Notes: generated from the sequence alone by a model not told the origin. A stretch of DNA of 64,000 bases from Thalassobius sp002708925 (GCF_049803795.1 NZ_JBNAGJ010000007.1:1-64000); one strand, 5' to 3'. Shown: positions 45,006 to 54,532, numbered from the stretch's first letter. Made by a program: numbers and translations.

Positions 45006-45585
45006 GATCCGGACGCCCTATCACGGTTTGCGCGCCGGGCCCAAGCTGCTGGGGCTGTGCGTGTTTACCCTGGGAATCTTCTATGTGCACAGCCTGGCCA
45101 TCGCGGGCGCGGCGCTGGCGATTGTCTGTGCCGCTTATCTGGCCTGCGGGCTTGAATTCGCACGGCAGGGGCTGCGCCTGATGCGGCCTGTGCTCTGGTT
45201 CGTTTTCATCATCATCGCCTGGCACCTGGTGACTGGCACGATGCAGGACGGAGCCGTGATTGTCATACGGCTGCTGGCTGCTGTCGCGGCGGCCAATCTG
45301 GTCACGTTGACCACCCGTCTGGATGACATGCTGGATGTGGTGCAGCGGGGCTTGGCGCGGGTTGGCGTGCCGGCCACCGTGCGCCGGCGTATGGCTCTGT
45401 CTGTTGCTCTGGTGATCCGCTTTACGCCGGTTCTGATGCAAAAGGGCGCCGCGCTTGCCGAGGCCTGGCGGGCGCGCAGTGTAAAGCGGCCGGGGTGGCG
45501 TATCGTTCTGCCTTTTGCCCTGCTGGCAATAGACGATGCGGAACAAACAGCCGAAGCGCTAAGAGCGCGCGGAGGCGTTCAGTAG
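44986..45585 (+). CDS. bioN: biotin transporter permease BioN
   Basis: A 199-aa ECF-type T component with about four to five membrane helices. It has the ARG coupling motif region (EAWRARSVKRP, about 159-169) and LRARGG near the C terminus, the paired Ala-Arg-Gly sites that dock on the ATPase. The start inside bioM suggests coupling. It couples BioM to BioY. Confidence 0.92.
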   Translation: MISLTSEIRTPYHGLRAGPKLLGLCVFTLGIFYVHSLAIAGAALAIVCAAYLACGLEFARQGLRLMRPVLWFVFIIIAWHLVTGTMQDGAVIVIRLLAAVAAANLVTLTTRLDDMLDVVQRGLARVGVPATVRRRMALSVALVIRFTPVLMQKGAALAEAWRARSVKRPGWRIVLPFALLAIDDAEQTAEALRARGGVQ

Positions 45586-45640
45586 AATTGCTCGGCCCTG
45601 TGCCGAGCCCCCGAGAATCGTTCTTTGAAAGGATCCAAAA

Positions 45641-46183
45641 ATGGAACGGAATATCGTACTTATCGCCCTGTTTGCCGCGCTGATCGCGGCGCTTGGGCTG
45701 ATCCCTAAAATCACCCTGGCCAGTGGCATCCCGATCACGGCGCAAAGCATGGGAATTATGCTGTGTGGCACTGTTTTGGGGGCAAAACGCGGCGCATTGG
45801 CCGTGATCCTGTTCCTGGGGCTGGTTGCTCTGGGGTTGCCGCTTCTGGCGGGTGGCCGGGGCGGTCTGGGGGTCTTCACCACGCCCTGGGCCGGTTTCCT
45901 GTTCGGCTTCCCGGTTGCGGCTTTTGTTGCGGGTCTGGTGATGGACAAATGGAAGAGCGGGAACACGGCCGTGGTGGCAATCGTTGCGGCTGTCATCGGG
46001 GGGATCGGTGCGCTGTATCTGGTGGCCATCCCCTATTACATGGTGATGAAGCCTGCGCCTTTGGGGGAGGCGCTGAGTGTCGCTATGGCGCCGTTCATGC
46101 CTGGCGATCTGATCAAGGCGGTTCTGGCGGGGCTGATCACGCAAGGGGTGCTGAAGGCGCGCCCCGGTCTGGCGCGTGTGTAG
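45641..46183 (+). CDS. bioY: biotin transporter substrate-binding subunit BioY
   Basis: A 180-aa six-helix BioY protein that binds biotin in the membrane. It starts with the typical ALFAALIAALGLIPKITLASGIPITAQSMG and has GLGVFTTPWAGFLFGFP. The gene has an AAAGGA ribosome site and is last in bioMNY, 55 nt after bioN. Confidence 0.95.
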   Translation: MERNIVLIALFAALIAALGLIPKITLASGIPITAQSMGIMLCGTVLGAKRGALAVILFLGLVALGLPLLAGGRGGLGVFTTPWAGFLFGFPVAAFVAGLVMDKWKSGNTAVVAIVAAVIGGIGALYLVAIPYYMVMKPAPLGEALSVAMAPFMPGDLIKAVLAGLITQGVLKARPGLARV

Positions 46184-46194
46184 GCACCGGGGAT

Positions 46195-46230
46195 GGGGGC
46201 GCTGCCCCCGCGCCTGCGGCGCTCCCCCGG
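46195..46230. repeat. GC-rich nested palindrome after bioY
   Basis: GGGGGC-GCT-GCCCCC followed at once by GCGCC-TGC-GGCGC. From memory this GC-rich element is a common Rhodobacterales intergenic repeat that often leads into GAGTATTTTTGG (compare 32600-32622); here the sequence continues GAGTAGTG. Partial look-alikes are at 33121-33135 and 53921-53940. Confidence 0.5.
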
Positions 46231-46248
46231 AGTAGTGATTGAGCAAAG

Positions 46249-46275
46249 AAGGGCGGGGTTTCCTGCCCTTTTTAC
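46249..46275. terminator. terminator between bioY and tex
   Basis: AAGGGC/GCCCTT stem around a short GC-rich interior, followed by TTT. It overlaps the end of the convergent tex gene and probably ends bioMNY. Confidence 0.6.
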
Positions 46276-48593
46276 GTTTTCTTCATTGCGTCCAGCAGGG
46301 CTGCGCCGAGGCCGCCGACTTCTTTGCTGGGGGTGTGAGGTTTTGCGGCGCCGCGTTTGGCGGTGGTGTGCGGGCGGTTTGTGCGCGCGGGCTGGCCGGA
46401 GCGGGCGGGGCGATCCGGGTTTTTCTTCATCGACAGGCCGATGCGTTTGCGGGGGACGTCGATCTCGGTGACGCGGACTTTGACCACATCGCCGGCTTTG
46501 ACGATCTCGTGCGGGTCTTTGACGAAACGGTCGGCGATCTGGCTGATATGGACCAGGCCGTCCTGATGCACGCCGATATCGACGAAAGCGCCGAAGGCGG
46601 CGACATTGGTGACCGTGCCTTCCAGCATCATGCCCGGTTTGAGGTCGGTGATTTCATTCACGCCCTCGGTGAAGGTGGCGGTTTTGAATTCGGGGCGGGG
46701 GTCTCGGCCGGGTTTTTCCAGCTCTGACAGGATGTCGCGCACGGTGGGCAGGCCGAAGCGGTCATTGGCGAAATCGCGCGGGTCCAGCCGTTTGAGCGGG
46801 GTGGGATCGGCCATGAGTGTGCGCAGATCGCGGCCGCAGGACTGGACGATTTTGCGGGCCAGGTCATAGGCCTCGGGGTGGACCGAGGAGGCGTCCAGCG
46901 GCTCGGTGCCGTCGGTGATGCGCAGGAAGCCGGCGCATTGTTCAAAGGCCTTGGGGCCCAGGCGGGCGACTTTGAGCAGATCCTGGCGCGCGGCAAAGGC
47001 ACCGTGGATGTCGCGGTGCGCGACGATGGCGTCTGACAGGCCGGCGCTGATACCGGCCACGCGGGCCAGAAGCGGGGCCGAGGCGGTGTTCAGATCGACG
47101 CCCACGGCGTTCACCGCATCCTCGACCACACCGTCCAGCGATTTGCCCAGGCGGCGCTGGTCCACGTCGTGCTGATATTGGCCGACGCCGATGGATTTGG
47201 GCTCGATTTTCACCAGTTCGGCCAGCGGATCCTGAAGGCGGCGCGCGATGGACACTGCGCCGCGCAGGCTGACATCCAGATCGGGGAATTCCTGCGCGGC
47301 CAGTTCGGACGCGGAATAGACCGAGGCCCCGGCCTCGGACACCACAACCTTGGTGGGTTTCTTGGTCGCGCGGATCAGGGACAGAAGGTCGGCCACCAGT
47401 TTTTCGGTTTCGCGGCTGGCGGTGCCGTTGCCGATGGCGATCAGTTCCACGCGGTGACGGGCGATCAGCTCGGCCAGGGTGGCCTGCGCGCCGCGGACGT
47501 CATTTTTGGGCTGGAAAGGGTAGATGGTGGCGGTGTCCAGAACCTTGCCGGTGGCGTCCACGACGGCGCATTTCACGCCCGTGCGGATGCCCGGATCCAG
47601 GCCCAGCGTGGCCTTGGCCCCGGCGGGGGCGGCCAGCAGCAGATCCTTCAGGTTGCGGGCAAAGACGTTGATGGCGTCCTCTTCGGCGCGGCGGCGCAGT
47701 TCGGTCAGCAAGTCGATGGACAGGGAAATATGCAGTTTGACGCGCCACACGAACCCGGCCAGCTTGCGCAGCCATTGATCGCCGGGCGCGTCGGTGGCGG
47801 TGCCCAGTTCCGCCGCGACCATCAGCTCCGCACGGTTCTGGCCGGGGGCGGCGTCCGGATCGACCACGATGTCGGCTTGCAGGATGCCCTCGTTTCGGCC
47901 ACGGAAAATGGCCAGAGCACGGTGCGAAGGGATGCTGGCCCATTTTTCGGACTGGTCGAAATAATCGGAATATTTGGCACCGGCGGCTTCCTGGCCCTCG
48001 ATTACCTTGGAGGTCAGGATGGCCTCTTGCATCAGGAAATCGCGCAGGCGGCCCAGAAGGGTGGCGTTCTCGGACAGGCGCTCGCCGATGATGTCGCGCG
48101 CGCCGTTCAGGGCAGCGGTGGTATCGGGCACGGCGTCCGTCAGATAGCCCTGCGCCAGAGCCGAGGGATCGGCGGCGCGGTCGGCCAGAATCGCATCGGC
48201 CAGGGGTTCCAGCCCGTTTTCGCGGGCGATCATGGCGCGCGTGCGGCGTTTGGGTTTATAGGGCAGATAGATGTCTTCCAGCGCCGATTTCGTTTCGGCC
48301 CCGGCGATGGCTTTTTCCAGATCCTCTGTCAGTTTGCCCTGCTCGGTGATCGAGGCCAGGATCACCCCGCGCCGTTCGTTCAGCTCGCGCAGATAGCCCA
48401 GACGGTCCGCCAGGGTGCGCAGCTGGCTGTCATCCAGCCCGCCTGTCACCTCTTTGCGGTAACGCGCGACAAAGGGGACGGTGGCGCCTTCATCCAGCAG
48501 TTTCACAGCGGCCTGCACCTGTTCGGGACGGGCCTGGATTTCCTGCGCGATCAGGACAGGAATTCGGCGCTCGGCCGCGGCTTGGATGGACAT
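46272..48593 (-). CDS. tex: Tex-family transcription accessory protein
   Basis: A 773-aa RNA-binding protein. It has an N-terminal helix bundle (about 1-320), a YqgF-like nuclease-fold domain (about 325-460, GLDPGIRTGVKCAVVD), two HhH motifs (about 500-560) and a C-terminal S1 domain (about 645-720) with LEGTVTNVAAFGAFVDIGVHQDGLVHIS. The tail is basic. Tex helps ribosome function and gene expression in ways not fully settled. ATG 48593 follows GGGAG. Confidence 0.95.
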   Translation of the reverse strand: MSIQAAAERRIPVLIAQEIQARPEQVQAAVKLLDEGATVPFVARYRKEVTGGLDDSQLRTLADRLGYLRELNERRGVILASITEQGKLTEDLEKAIAGAETKSALEDIYLPYKPKRRTRAMIARENGLEPLADAILADRAADPSALAQGYLTDAVPDTTAALNGARDIIGERLSENATLLGRLRDFLMQEAILTSKVIEGQEAAGAKYSDYFDQSEKWASIPSHRALAIFRGRNEGILQADIVVDPDAAPGQNRAELMVAAELGTATDAPGDQWLRKLAGFVWRVKLHISLSIDLLTELRRRAEEDAINVFARNLKDLLLAAPAGAKATLGLDPGIRTGVKCAVVDATGKVLDTATIYPFQPKNDVRGAQATLAELIARHRVELIAIGNGTASRETEKLVADLLSLIRATKKPTKVVVSEAGASVYSASELAAQEFPDLDVSLRGAVSIARRLQDPLAELVKIEPKSIGVGQYQHDVDQRRLGKSLDGVVEDAVNAVGVDLNTASAPLLARVAGISAGLSDAIVAHRDIHGAFAARQDLLKVARLGPKAFEQCAGFLRITDGTEPLDASSVHPEAYDLARKIVQSCGRDLRTLMADPTPLKRLDPRDFANDRFGLPTVRDILSELEKPGRDPRPEFKTATFTEGVNEITDLKPGMMLEGTVTNVAAFGAFVDIGVHQDGLVHISQIADRFVKDPHEIVKAGDVVKVRVTEIDVPRKRIGLSMKKNPDRPARSGQPARTNRPHTTAKRGAAKPHTPSKEVGGLGAALLDAMKKT

Positions 48594-48659
48594 GTGTTGC
48601 TCCCATTCGAGGTGTCGGGACAATCTGTCTAACGTCGTGCCGCCCCGCCGCCAAGCCCC

Positions 48660-48923
48660 TCAGGGAAGGTTGCGGGCAATCAGATTAATCCCGCCGATCA
48701 CCACGATCAGCGCCAGCACGATCCATTCCGCGCGGGTTTTGCGCTTTGGGGCGGGCGGGGCGTCATTCTGGACGCGCTCGATGCGCAATTCCTGATCGGG
48801 ATTGTGTTTTTTCAACAGGGAAATCGCCTGTTCCGCGTTCGGGGCCTCCAGTCGCGCGATCAGCGGGCTAAGCGGCGCGTCCCCGGACAGGTTACGATAT
48901 CGGAGCGTATATTCAGGCATCAT
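48660..48923 (-). CDS. hypothetical protein with C-terminal membrane helix
   Basis: An 87-aa protein with a soluble N-terminal domain (about 1-55, MPEYTLRYRNLSGD..., with a repeat-like AEQAISLLKK helix), a Pro/Lys linker and one membrane helix (about 66-84). It is probably tail-anchored in the inner membrane. No family recognised. Start either of two adjacent ATGs. It is 66 nt upstream of tex. Confidence 0.7.
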   Translation of the reverse strand: MMPEYTLRYRNLSGDAPLSPLIARLEAPNAEQAISLLKKHNPDQELRIERVQNDAPPAPKRKTRAEWIVLALIVVIGGINLIARNLP

Positions 48924-49071
48924 GCGCCCCGCCTAACACAGAGTCCCGCCCGCGCCAATGTGCCAGTTTTGCAGGCGCGCGGCCGAAAAAATGCTGCGTT
49001 GCGGCGGAATGACTCCGGGCTGTCACATCCGTGGCCTATGCTGGGGAAATCCGAAATATAGCGGGGGCTGC

Positions 49072-49836
49072 ATGTTCTCTTTGGTTGGTAAGAAAGCCTT
49101 GGTTGTTGGGATCGCCAACCGCCATTCCATCGCTTACGGCATCGCGCGGGCTCTGCGGGCGCAGGGGGCGGATATCGCGGTGACCTATCTGAATGAAAAG
49201 GCCAAACCCTTTGTCGCGCCCCTGGCCACAGAACTGGAGGCACAGGTCTTCGCCCCTCTGGATGTGACGGACGGCGCGCAGATCGACGCGCTGTTCGATC
49301 AGATTGCGCAAAGCTGGGGGCGGCTGGACACGGTGGTCCATGCGCTGGCCTTTTGTCCCAAAGAGGATCTGCACGGGCGTGTCACCGACTGTTCGCGCGC
49401 GGGGTTTTTGCAGGCGATGGATGTCTCGGTGGGCAGTTTCCTGCATCTGATCCGCAAATCCGAGCCCCTGATGGCCGCCGGCGGCTGCGTGATGACCGTC
49501 AGCTATTATGGCGCGGAAAAGGTGGTGGAGCATTACAACATCATGGGCCCGGTCAAGGCTGCGCTGGAATCGGTGACGCAATACATGGCGGCCGAGCTGG
49601 GCGAAAAAGGCATTCGCGTGCACGCGCTGTCTCCGGGGCCGTTGATGACGCGGGCGGCCAGTGGGATTGATCATTTCGACGCTCTGATGGCCCAGGCCGC
49701 TGCGCGCGCGCCCACGCATCATCTGGCCTCAATCGAGGATGTCGGCGGATTCGCCGCCTATCTGGCCAGCGATGAGGCCCGGAATGTCACCGGCGGAGTG
49801 CATTATATCGACGGCGGCTATCACATCGTCGGCTAG
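49072..49836 (+). CDS. fabI: enoyl-ACP reductase
   Basis: A 254-aa short-chain dehydrogenase-fold enzyme reducing enoyl-ACP in the last step of fatty acid elongation. The FabI-specific active site Y155-(6)-K162 lies in YNIMGPVK, and the NADH loop is GIANRHSIAYGIA at about 13-25. The C-terminal IDGGYHIVG is typical. ATG 49072 gives the canonical N terminus LVGKKALVVG. It is followed by tRNA-Gly. Confidence 0.93.
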   Translation: MFSLVGKKALVVGIANRHSIAYGIARALRAQGADIAVTYLNEKAKPFVAPLATELEAQVFAPLDVTDGAQIDALFDQIAQSWGRLDTVVHALAFCPKEDLHGRVTDCSRAGFLQAMDVSVGSFLHLIRKSEPLMAAGGCVMTVSYYGAEKVVEHYNIMGPVKAALESVTQYMAAELGEKGIRVHALSPGPLMTRAASGIDHFDALMAQAAARAPTHHLASIEDVGGFAAYLASDEARNVTGGVHYIDGGYHIVG

Positions 49837-49900
49837 GCAGATTCTGTGCGAAACCGGCCTTGACCTTGGATCGGGCATCGCCTATCCCGTGACCTGCTAC

Positions 49901-49974
49901 GCGGGCGTTGTGTAGTGGTAAGACCTTAGCCTTCCAAGCTAATGACGCGGGTTCGATTCCCGCCGCCCGCTCCA
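49901..49974 (+). tRNA. tRNA-Gly (TCC)
   Basis: A 74-nt tRNA with a GCGGGCG/CGCCCGC acceptor stem, anticodon loop CTTCCAA giving TCC, T loop GGTTCGATTCC and an encoded CCA. It lies alone between fabI and the LysE gene and is followed by a run of C. Confidence 0.96.
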
Positions 49975-50016
49975 ATCCCCCCCCCCGATATTCCCGATAT
50001 TCCGGTCTGGCGCGGT

Positions 50017-50661
50017 TCAGGTGCTGCCCCAGAACGATCCGTCTTGTAGCGGCCCAAAGGCCAGAGCGATCCCCCAGATCACCAGGGCGCTGCCGGCCAG
50101 CACATCCAGCCAGCGCAGGCTGCGTGCGGTCATCCGCGTGCGGGCCCACAGCGACAGCTGCACCAGAAACAGCCACCACAGGGCCGAGCCCAGAAACACG
50201 CCGATCACCAGCACATAGGGCGCGTTTGGCCCGCTGGCGGCGGCGCCTCCCAGCCCGGCGACCATACCGGCAAAGGCCAGAATCGTCGCGGGATTCGACA
50301 GGGTAAGCAGATAGGTGGTGCCAAAGGCGCTGGCCACGGATCGGGGCCGGGCGATGGGGGGCTCGGGCGTGTGGCGCTTTGTCAGGAACCCTCGCAGTGT
50401 GCGCAGCCCCAGATAGGTGATCAGCAGCCCGCCAAACACCTGCATCTGCGGCGCATAGGACAGCAGAACGCCCGTCGCGGCAAAGCCCAAGGCCACCAGC
50501 ATCCCATACGTCCCATCTGCGGTGGCGGCCCCCATGCCCGTGGCCAGCCCGGCGGCGCGGCCCTGGTTCATGCTGCGGCGGATACACAGCAGCCCGATCG
50601 GGCCGACAGGGGCGGCAATCGCCAGCCCGGCTGCGATACCTTTGGCGAAAACCTCGATCAT
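50017..50661 (-). CDS. LysE-family amino acid exporter
   Basis: A 214-aa membrane protein with six helices and the family-like PVGPIGLLCIRRSMNQGRAAG near residues 17-37. LysE-type exporters send out basic or other amino acids. It overlaps the Lrp gene by four nt and is downstream in one operon, matching the classical regulator-exporter arrangement. The amino acid is unknown. Confidence 0.9.
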   Translation of the reverse strand: MIEVFAKGIAAGLAIAAPVGPIGLLCIRRSMNQGRAAGLATGMGAATADGTYGMLVALGFAATGVLLSYAPQMQVFGGLLITYLGLRTLRGFLTKRHTPEPPIARPRSVASAFGTTYLLTLSNPATILAFAGMVAGLGGAAASGPNAPYVLVIGVFLGSALWWLFLVQLSLWARTRMTARSLRWLDVLAGSALVIWGIALAFGPLQDGSFWGST

Positions 50662-51116
50662 GATCGGGCCGCGGGGATGGCGATGGCGGCGGTTTCCTTG
50701 GCCGTGTCCAGCGTGATGATAGATTCCGTCCGCAGCACCGCTGGCAGAGGTTTCACCACCTCGGACAGAAACGCCTGCAAGGCCCGCGTGTCGGCCACGC
50801 GCAGTTTCATCAGATAGGAATGCGGCCCGCTGATGTGGTGCAGTTCCTGAACCTCGGGATGGGCACTCAGTGCGGTGACGGCCTGGGCCTCGCCCTCATA
50901 GCTTAGATCCAGAAGGACGAAGGCGCACAGCCCGACGCCAAAAGCCTGCGGCGACAGGCGCGCCTGCCACCCGGTAATCGCGCCGCTGGCCGACAGGCGG
51001 CGGACCCGTTCGCTGGCGGCTGACAGGGACAAGCCCACGGACTGGGCGATCTCGGCATTCGAGGCACGGCCCTGCACTTGAAGGATTTCGCAAATTTTCC
51101 GGTCAATACTGTCCAT
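50658..51116 (-). CDS. Lrp/AsnC-family transcriptional regulator
   Basis: A 152-aa regulator with an N-terminal helix-turn-helix (NAEIAQSVGLSLSAASERVRRL, about 19-40) and a C-terminal RAM ligand domain (about 66-150). It probably senses an amino acid and controls the exporter translated from the same message. The 164 nt upstream are AT-rich and hold the promoter for this gene and, divergently, the K+ channel gene. Confidence 0.92.
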   Translation of the reverse strand: MDSIDRKICEILQVQGRASNAEIAQSVGLSLSAASERVRRLSASGAITGWQARLSPQAFGVGLCAFVLLDLSYEGEAQAVTALSAHPEVQELHHISGPHSYLMKLRVADTRALQAFLSEVVKPLPAVLRTESIITLDTAKETAAIAIPAARS

Positions 51117-51280
51117 GACTGCCCTTCTGCCTGATTTTTGATAATTGCTCGGTTTATTTGGCGGTAAAATTATAAGAAATCAAGAGATTCGCCTGCCGGT
51201 GTGCGATGCGGGCGTGATTTCGCCGCCTTTTCCATCCGTTTGCCATTTGCTACGGCTGGGCCAGTAACCGGGGATATATC

Positions 51281-52042
51281 ATGCTGCGGCGGATCAAACG
51301 GCTCTATGAGGGGAATAGCGAGAGCGCGCATCGGTTCCGGTATGCGCTGCTGATTTTCGATGTGGTGACGATTCTATTCGTGATCGGGACATCGTTCTTT
51401 CCGCATGCGCTGGCGGTCGAGGTGCTGGATTTCGTCTTTGGCGTGGTGATCTTGCTGGATTTCATCGCTCGGATCGCGATTACACCGCAGCGCCTGCGCC
51501 ATTTCACGCGGCTCTCGACCTGGGCGGATATTGTGGCTGTGGGCTCGTTTCTGGCGCCGATTGTGGGCGAGGGGCTGGGGTTTTTACGGATTCTGCGGAC
51601 GCTCAGGCTGTTGCATACTTATCAGCTGATGAACCGGCTAAAGCAGGATTTCGGTTTCATGCGCCGACATCATGAGGTGGCGACTGCCGCGATCAACCTG
51701 TGTGTGTTCCTGTTCGTGATGACCGGGCTGATCTATGCGCTGCAACATGACATCAACCCGCAGATCAACAATTATGCGGATGCGCTGTATTTCACCGTCA
51801 CCACGCTGACCACCACCGGATTCGGAGACATCACCCTGACCGGCACGGCGGGGCGGATGCTGTCCGTGGCGGTGATGATCTTCGGGGTCACTTTGTTTCT
51901 GCGCCTGGCGCAGGTGCTGTTCCGCCCGACCAAGGTGAACCACCCGTGCGAGACCTGCGGCCTGGTGCTGCATGACGCCGATGCGGTGCATTGCAAACAC
52001 TGTGGCGCCCCTGTCCGGATCGAGACCGAAGGCCACGTCTGA
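51281..52042 (+). CDS. voltage-gated-type potassium channel with C-terminal zinc ribbon
   Basis: A 253-aa channel. Helices S1-S4 span about 20-120, with arginines in RILRTLRLLHTYQLMNR forming a voltage-sensor-like S4. The pore helix and selectivity filter TTTGFGD lie at 177-183, and S6 at about 190-212. Unusually, the tail after S6 carries a four-cysteine zinc ribbon, CETC (223-226) and CKHC (238-241). No KTN/RCK domain. GGGG lies seven nt before ATG. The ribbon may sense redox or zinc, or bind a partner. Confidence 0.9.
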   Translation: MLRRIKRLYEGNSESAHRFRYALLIFDVVTILFVIGTSFFPHALAVEVLDFVFGVVILLDFIARIAITPQRLRHFTRLSTWADIVAVGSFLAPIVGEGLGFLRILRTLRLLHTYQLMNRLKQDFGFMRRHHEVATAAINLCVFLFVMTGLIYALQHDINPQINNYADALYFTVTTLTTTGFGDITLTGTAGRMLSVAVMIFGVTLFLRLAQVLFRPTKVNHPCETCGLVLHDADAVHCKHCGAPVRIETEGHV

Positions 52043-52131
52043 GCCAATAAATACAGCCGCGACATAGCTGCGGCTTGCTCGGTTTGGCGCCATCGCATAA
52101 ACCCGCCGCGCAGGACATGGAAAGGAACCCT

Positions 52132-53916
52132 ATGGCGCGCGGACCCGTACCCGTTACCGAAGACCGAGAGAAATCCAAGCGCGTCGGCGCGTTGCGGGAT
52201 CTCTGGCCCTTTCTGAGCCCCTATAAGTTGATGGTGGCGCTGGCCGGTCTGGCCCTGACGCTGACGGCCAGCGTGTCGCTGGCGCTGCCGCTGGCCGTGC
52301 GCCGGGTGGTGGACAATTTCGGATCCGAGGCGGGGGCGCTGCTGGACCGTTATTTTGCCGCCGCGCTGGCTTTGGCCGGGTTGCTGGCGATCGGCACCGG
52401 GCTGCGGTACGCGCTGGTCACGCGGCTGGGCGAACGGGTTGTGGCCGACATCCGCAAGGCCGTTTTCGACCGTATCATCGGCATGTCGCCCGCCTATTTC
52501 GAAAATATCATGACCGGCGAGGTGATCAGCCGGATCACCACCGACACGACGCTGATCCTGTCGGTCATTGGCTCGTCTATTTCGGTGGCGCTGCGCAATG
52601 TGCTGATCTTCCTGGGCGGGCTGGTGCTGATGCTGTTTACCTCGGCCAAGCTGACCGGGCTGGTGCTGCTGATCGTGCCGCTGGTCATCGTGCCGATCCT
52701 GGTGCTGGGCCGCCGCCTGCGGGTGCTGAGCCGCGAAAATCAGGACTGGATCGCCGCGTCCTCGGGCAATGCCACCGAGGCGCTGACCTCGATCCAGACG
52801 GTACAGGCCTTTACCAATGAACGCGCGGCGATCCGCGATTTCGCCGATGTGACCGAGAAAAGCTATGACTCGGCCCGCCGCCGGGTCACCACGCGGGCGG
52901 TGATGACGGTGATCGTGATTTTCCTGGTGTTTTCCGGCGTTGTGGGGGTGCTGTGGATCGGTGCCAATGACGTGCGCGGCGGGCTGATGAGCGCCGGTGC
53001 GCTGGTGCAATTCGTGATTTATTCGGTCATGGTGGCGGGCTCGGTTGGGGCCCTGTCGGAAATCTGGGGCGAGCTGCAACGCGCGGCAGGCGCGACAGAG
53101 CGTCTGGTTGAACTGCTGCGGGCCACGGACAGTGTGGCCGATCCGGCGCAGCCTCTGCCCGTGCCCGCGCCGACCCGTGGGGCGATCCGCTTTGAGAATG
53201 TCAGTTTCCGCTATCCTTCGCGTCCGGATGTGTCGGCGCTGGATCAGATTGATCTGGAAATCCAGCCGGGGGAAACCGTGGCGCTGGTGGGGCCCTCTGG
53301 GGCCGGGAAAACGACGATCATTCAGACGTTGCTGCGGTTCTACGATCCTCAGGCGGGGCGGATTTTGCTGGATGGCACCGCGCTGAGCGACATGGCGCGC
53401 AGCGCATTCCGGCAGCATATGGCGCTGGTGCCGCAGGATCCGGTGATCTTTGCCTCTTCGGCGCGGGAAAATATCCGCTTTGGACGGCCCGGTGCCTCGG
53501 ATGCCGAGGTGGAGGCCGCGGCCAAAGCCGCCGCTGCGCATGACTTTATCCTGAAGCTGCCCGAGGGCTATGACAGTCAGGTGGGCGAGCGTGGCGTGAT
53601 GCTGTCGGGCGGGCAGAAACAACGGATCGCGATTGCGCGGGCCATCCTGCGGGATGCGCCGGTTCTGTTGCTGGACGAGGCCACCAGCGCCCTGGACGCC
53701 GAAAGCGAGCGCGCGGTGCAGGCAGCCGTGGACGAGCTGTCGAAAACCCGCACGACGATCATCGTGGCGCACCGTCTGGCCACGGTGAAGAAGGCGGATC
53801 GGATTGTCGTGCTGGAGGAGGGCCGGATCGTGGCTCAGGGCCGGCATGAAGAGCTGGTGGCGCAAGACGGGCTGTATGCGCGGCTGGCCAGGCTGCAATT
53901 CACCGACGGGATGTGA
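52132..53916 (+). CDS. ABC exporter half-transporter (MsbA/LmrA-like)
   Basis: A 594-aa half-transporter. Six membrane helices span about 25-320, and the ATPase follows (about 345-594) with Walker A GPSGAGKTT, signature LSGGQKQ, Walker B VLLLDEATSALD and the H loop in IVAHRLATV. It probably works as a homodimer exporting lipids or drugs. ATG 52132 has AAAGGA five nt upstream; longer forms start without a ribosome site. Confidence 0.93.
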   Translation: MARGPVPVTEDREKSKRVGALRDLWPFLSPYKLMVALAGLALTLTASVSLALPLAVRRVVDNFGSEAGALLDRYFAAALALAGLLAIGTGLRYALVTRLGERVVADIRKAVFDRIIGMSPAYFENIMTGEVISRITTDTTLILSVIGSSISVALRNVLIFLGGLVLMLFTSAKLTGLVLLIVPLVIVPILVLGRRLRVLSRENQDWIAASSGNATEALTSIQTVQAFTNERAAIRDFADVTEKSYDSARRRVTTRAVMTVIVIFLVFSGVVGVLWIGANDVRGGLMSAGALVQFVIYSVMVAGSVGALSEIWGELQRAAGATERLVELLRATDSVADPAQPLPVPAPTRGAIRFENVSFRYPSRPDVSALDQIDLEIQPGETVALVGPSGAGKTTIIQTLLRFYDPQAGRILLDGTALSDMARSAFRQHMALVPQDPVIFASSARENIRFGRPGASDAEVEAAAKAAAAHDFILKLPEGYDSQVGERGVMLSGGQKQRIAIARAILRDAPVLLLDEATSALDAESERAVQAAVDELSKTRTTIIVAHRLATVKKADRIVVLEEGRIVAQGRHEELVAQDGLYARLARLQFTDGM

Positions 53917-54080
53917 CCTGAAGGGGCGCCTGCGGCGCGCTTGATGTCTCGTCGGCGGCCTGTTGGCCTTCTCCTCGGGCGGGGGGAGGGGTGACATGTC
54001 TTATTGGGGTGATTGTGACGTGACGTGCCAGTTTTTCCCCTTTTGAAATGGCGGCTGTCGGGGCAGGTTGCGGCTATTGA

Positions 54081-54114
54081 GGCCGCCACTCACGGTTGGC
54101 CACCACTCACGGGG
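54081..54114 (+). repeat. tandem 17-bp repeat before kbp-like gene
   Basis: GGCCGCCACTCACGGTT (54081-54097) and GGCCACCACTCACGGGG (54098-54114) are adjacent copies, matching at 14 of 17 positions. The second copy runs into the GGGGATATGAC that precedes the start codon. Confidence 0.7.
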
Positions 54115-54121
54115 ATATGAC

Positions 54122-54532
54122 ATGGGACTGTTCAATTTCTGGAAAAGCTCGGGCAAGAAACTGGCGGAAGAGCCGACACCGGCGGTGTTGAAAAAAGAGG
54201 TCGAAGACCTGGGGCTTGATGCCGAGGGGCTGGACTTCGCTGTGGAAGGAGACAAGGTAAAGATCTCTGGCGCGGCGTTGACCCCGGAAATGCGTGAAAA
54301 GGTCATCCTGGCGGTTGGCAATGTCGAAGGTGTGGCAGAGGTCGAAGACGACGCCGAGGCGGAAGCCTTTTTCCACACTGTGGAAAAAGGGGACACGCTG
54401 TCGGCGGTTGCCAAGAAGACTCTGGGCAGTGCCAACCGCTACATGGAAATCTTTGAGGCAAACAAACCCATGCTGAGCCATCCCGACAAGATCTATCCCG
54501 GTCAGGTGCTGCGTATCCCTGTCGAGGCTTAA
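54122..54532 (+). CDS. BON-LysM protein, Kbp/YgaU-like
   Basis: A 136-aa cytoplasmic protein with a BON domain (about 28-82) and a LysM domain (about 85-134, YHTVEKGDTLSAVA-type start with IFEANKPMLSHPDKIYPGQVLRIP). The two-domain layout and length match Kbp (YgaU), a potassium-binding protein of E. coli. No signal peptide. A strong terminator follows. Confidence 0.92.
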   Translation: MGLFNFWKSSGKKLAEEPTPAVLKKEVEDLGLDAEGLDFAVEGDKVKISGAALTPEMREKVILAVGNVEGVAEVEDDAEAEAFFHTVEKGDTLSAVAKKTLGSANRYMEIFEANKPMLSHPDKIYPGQVLRIPVEA

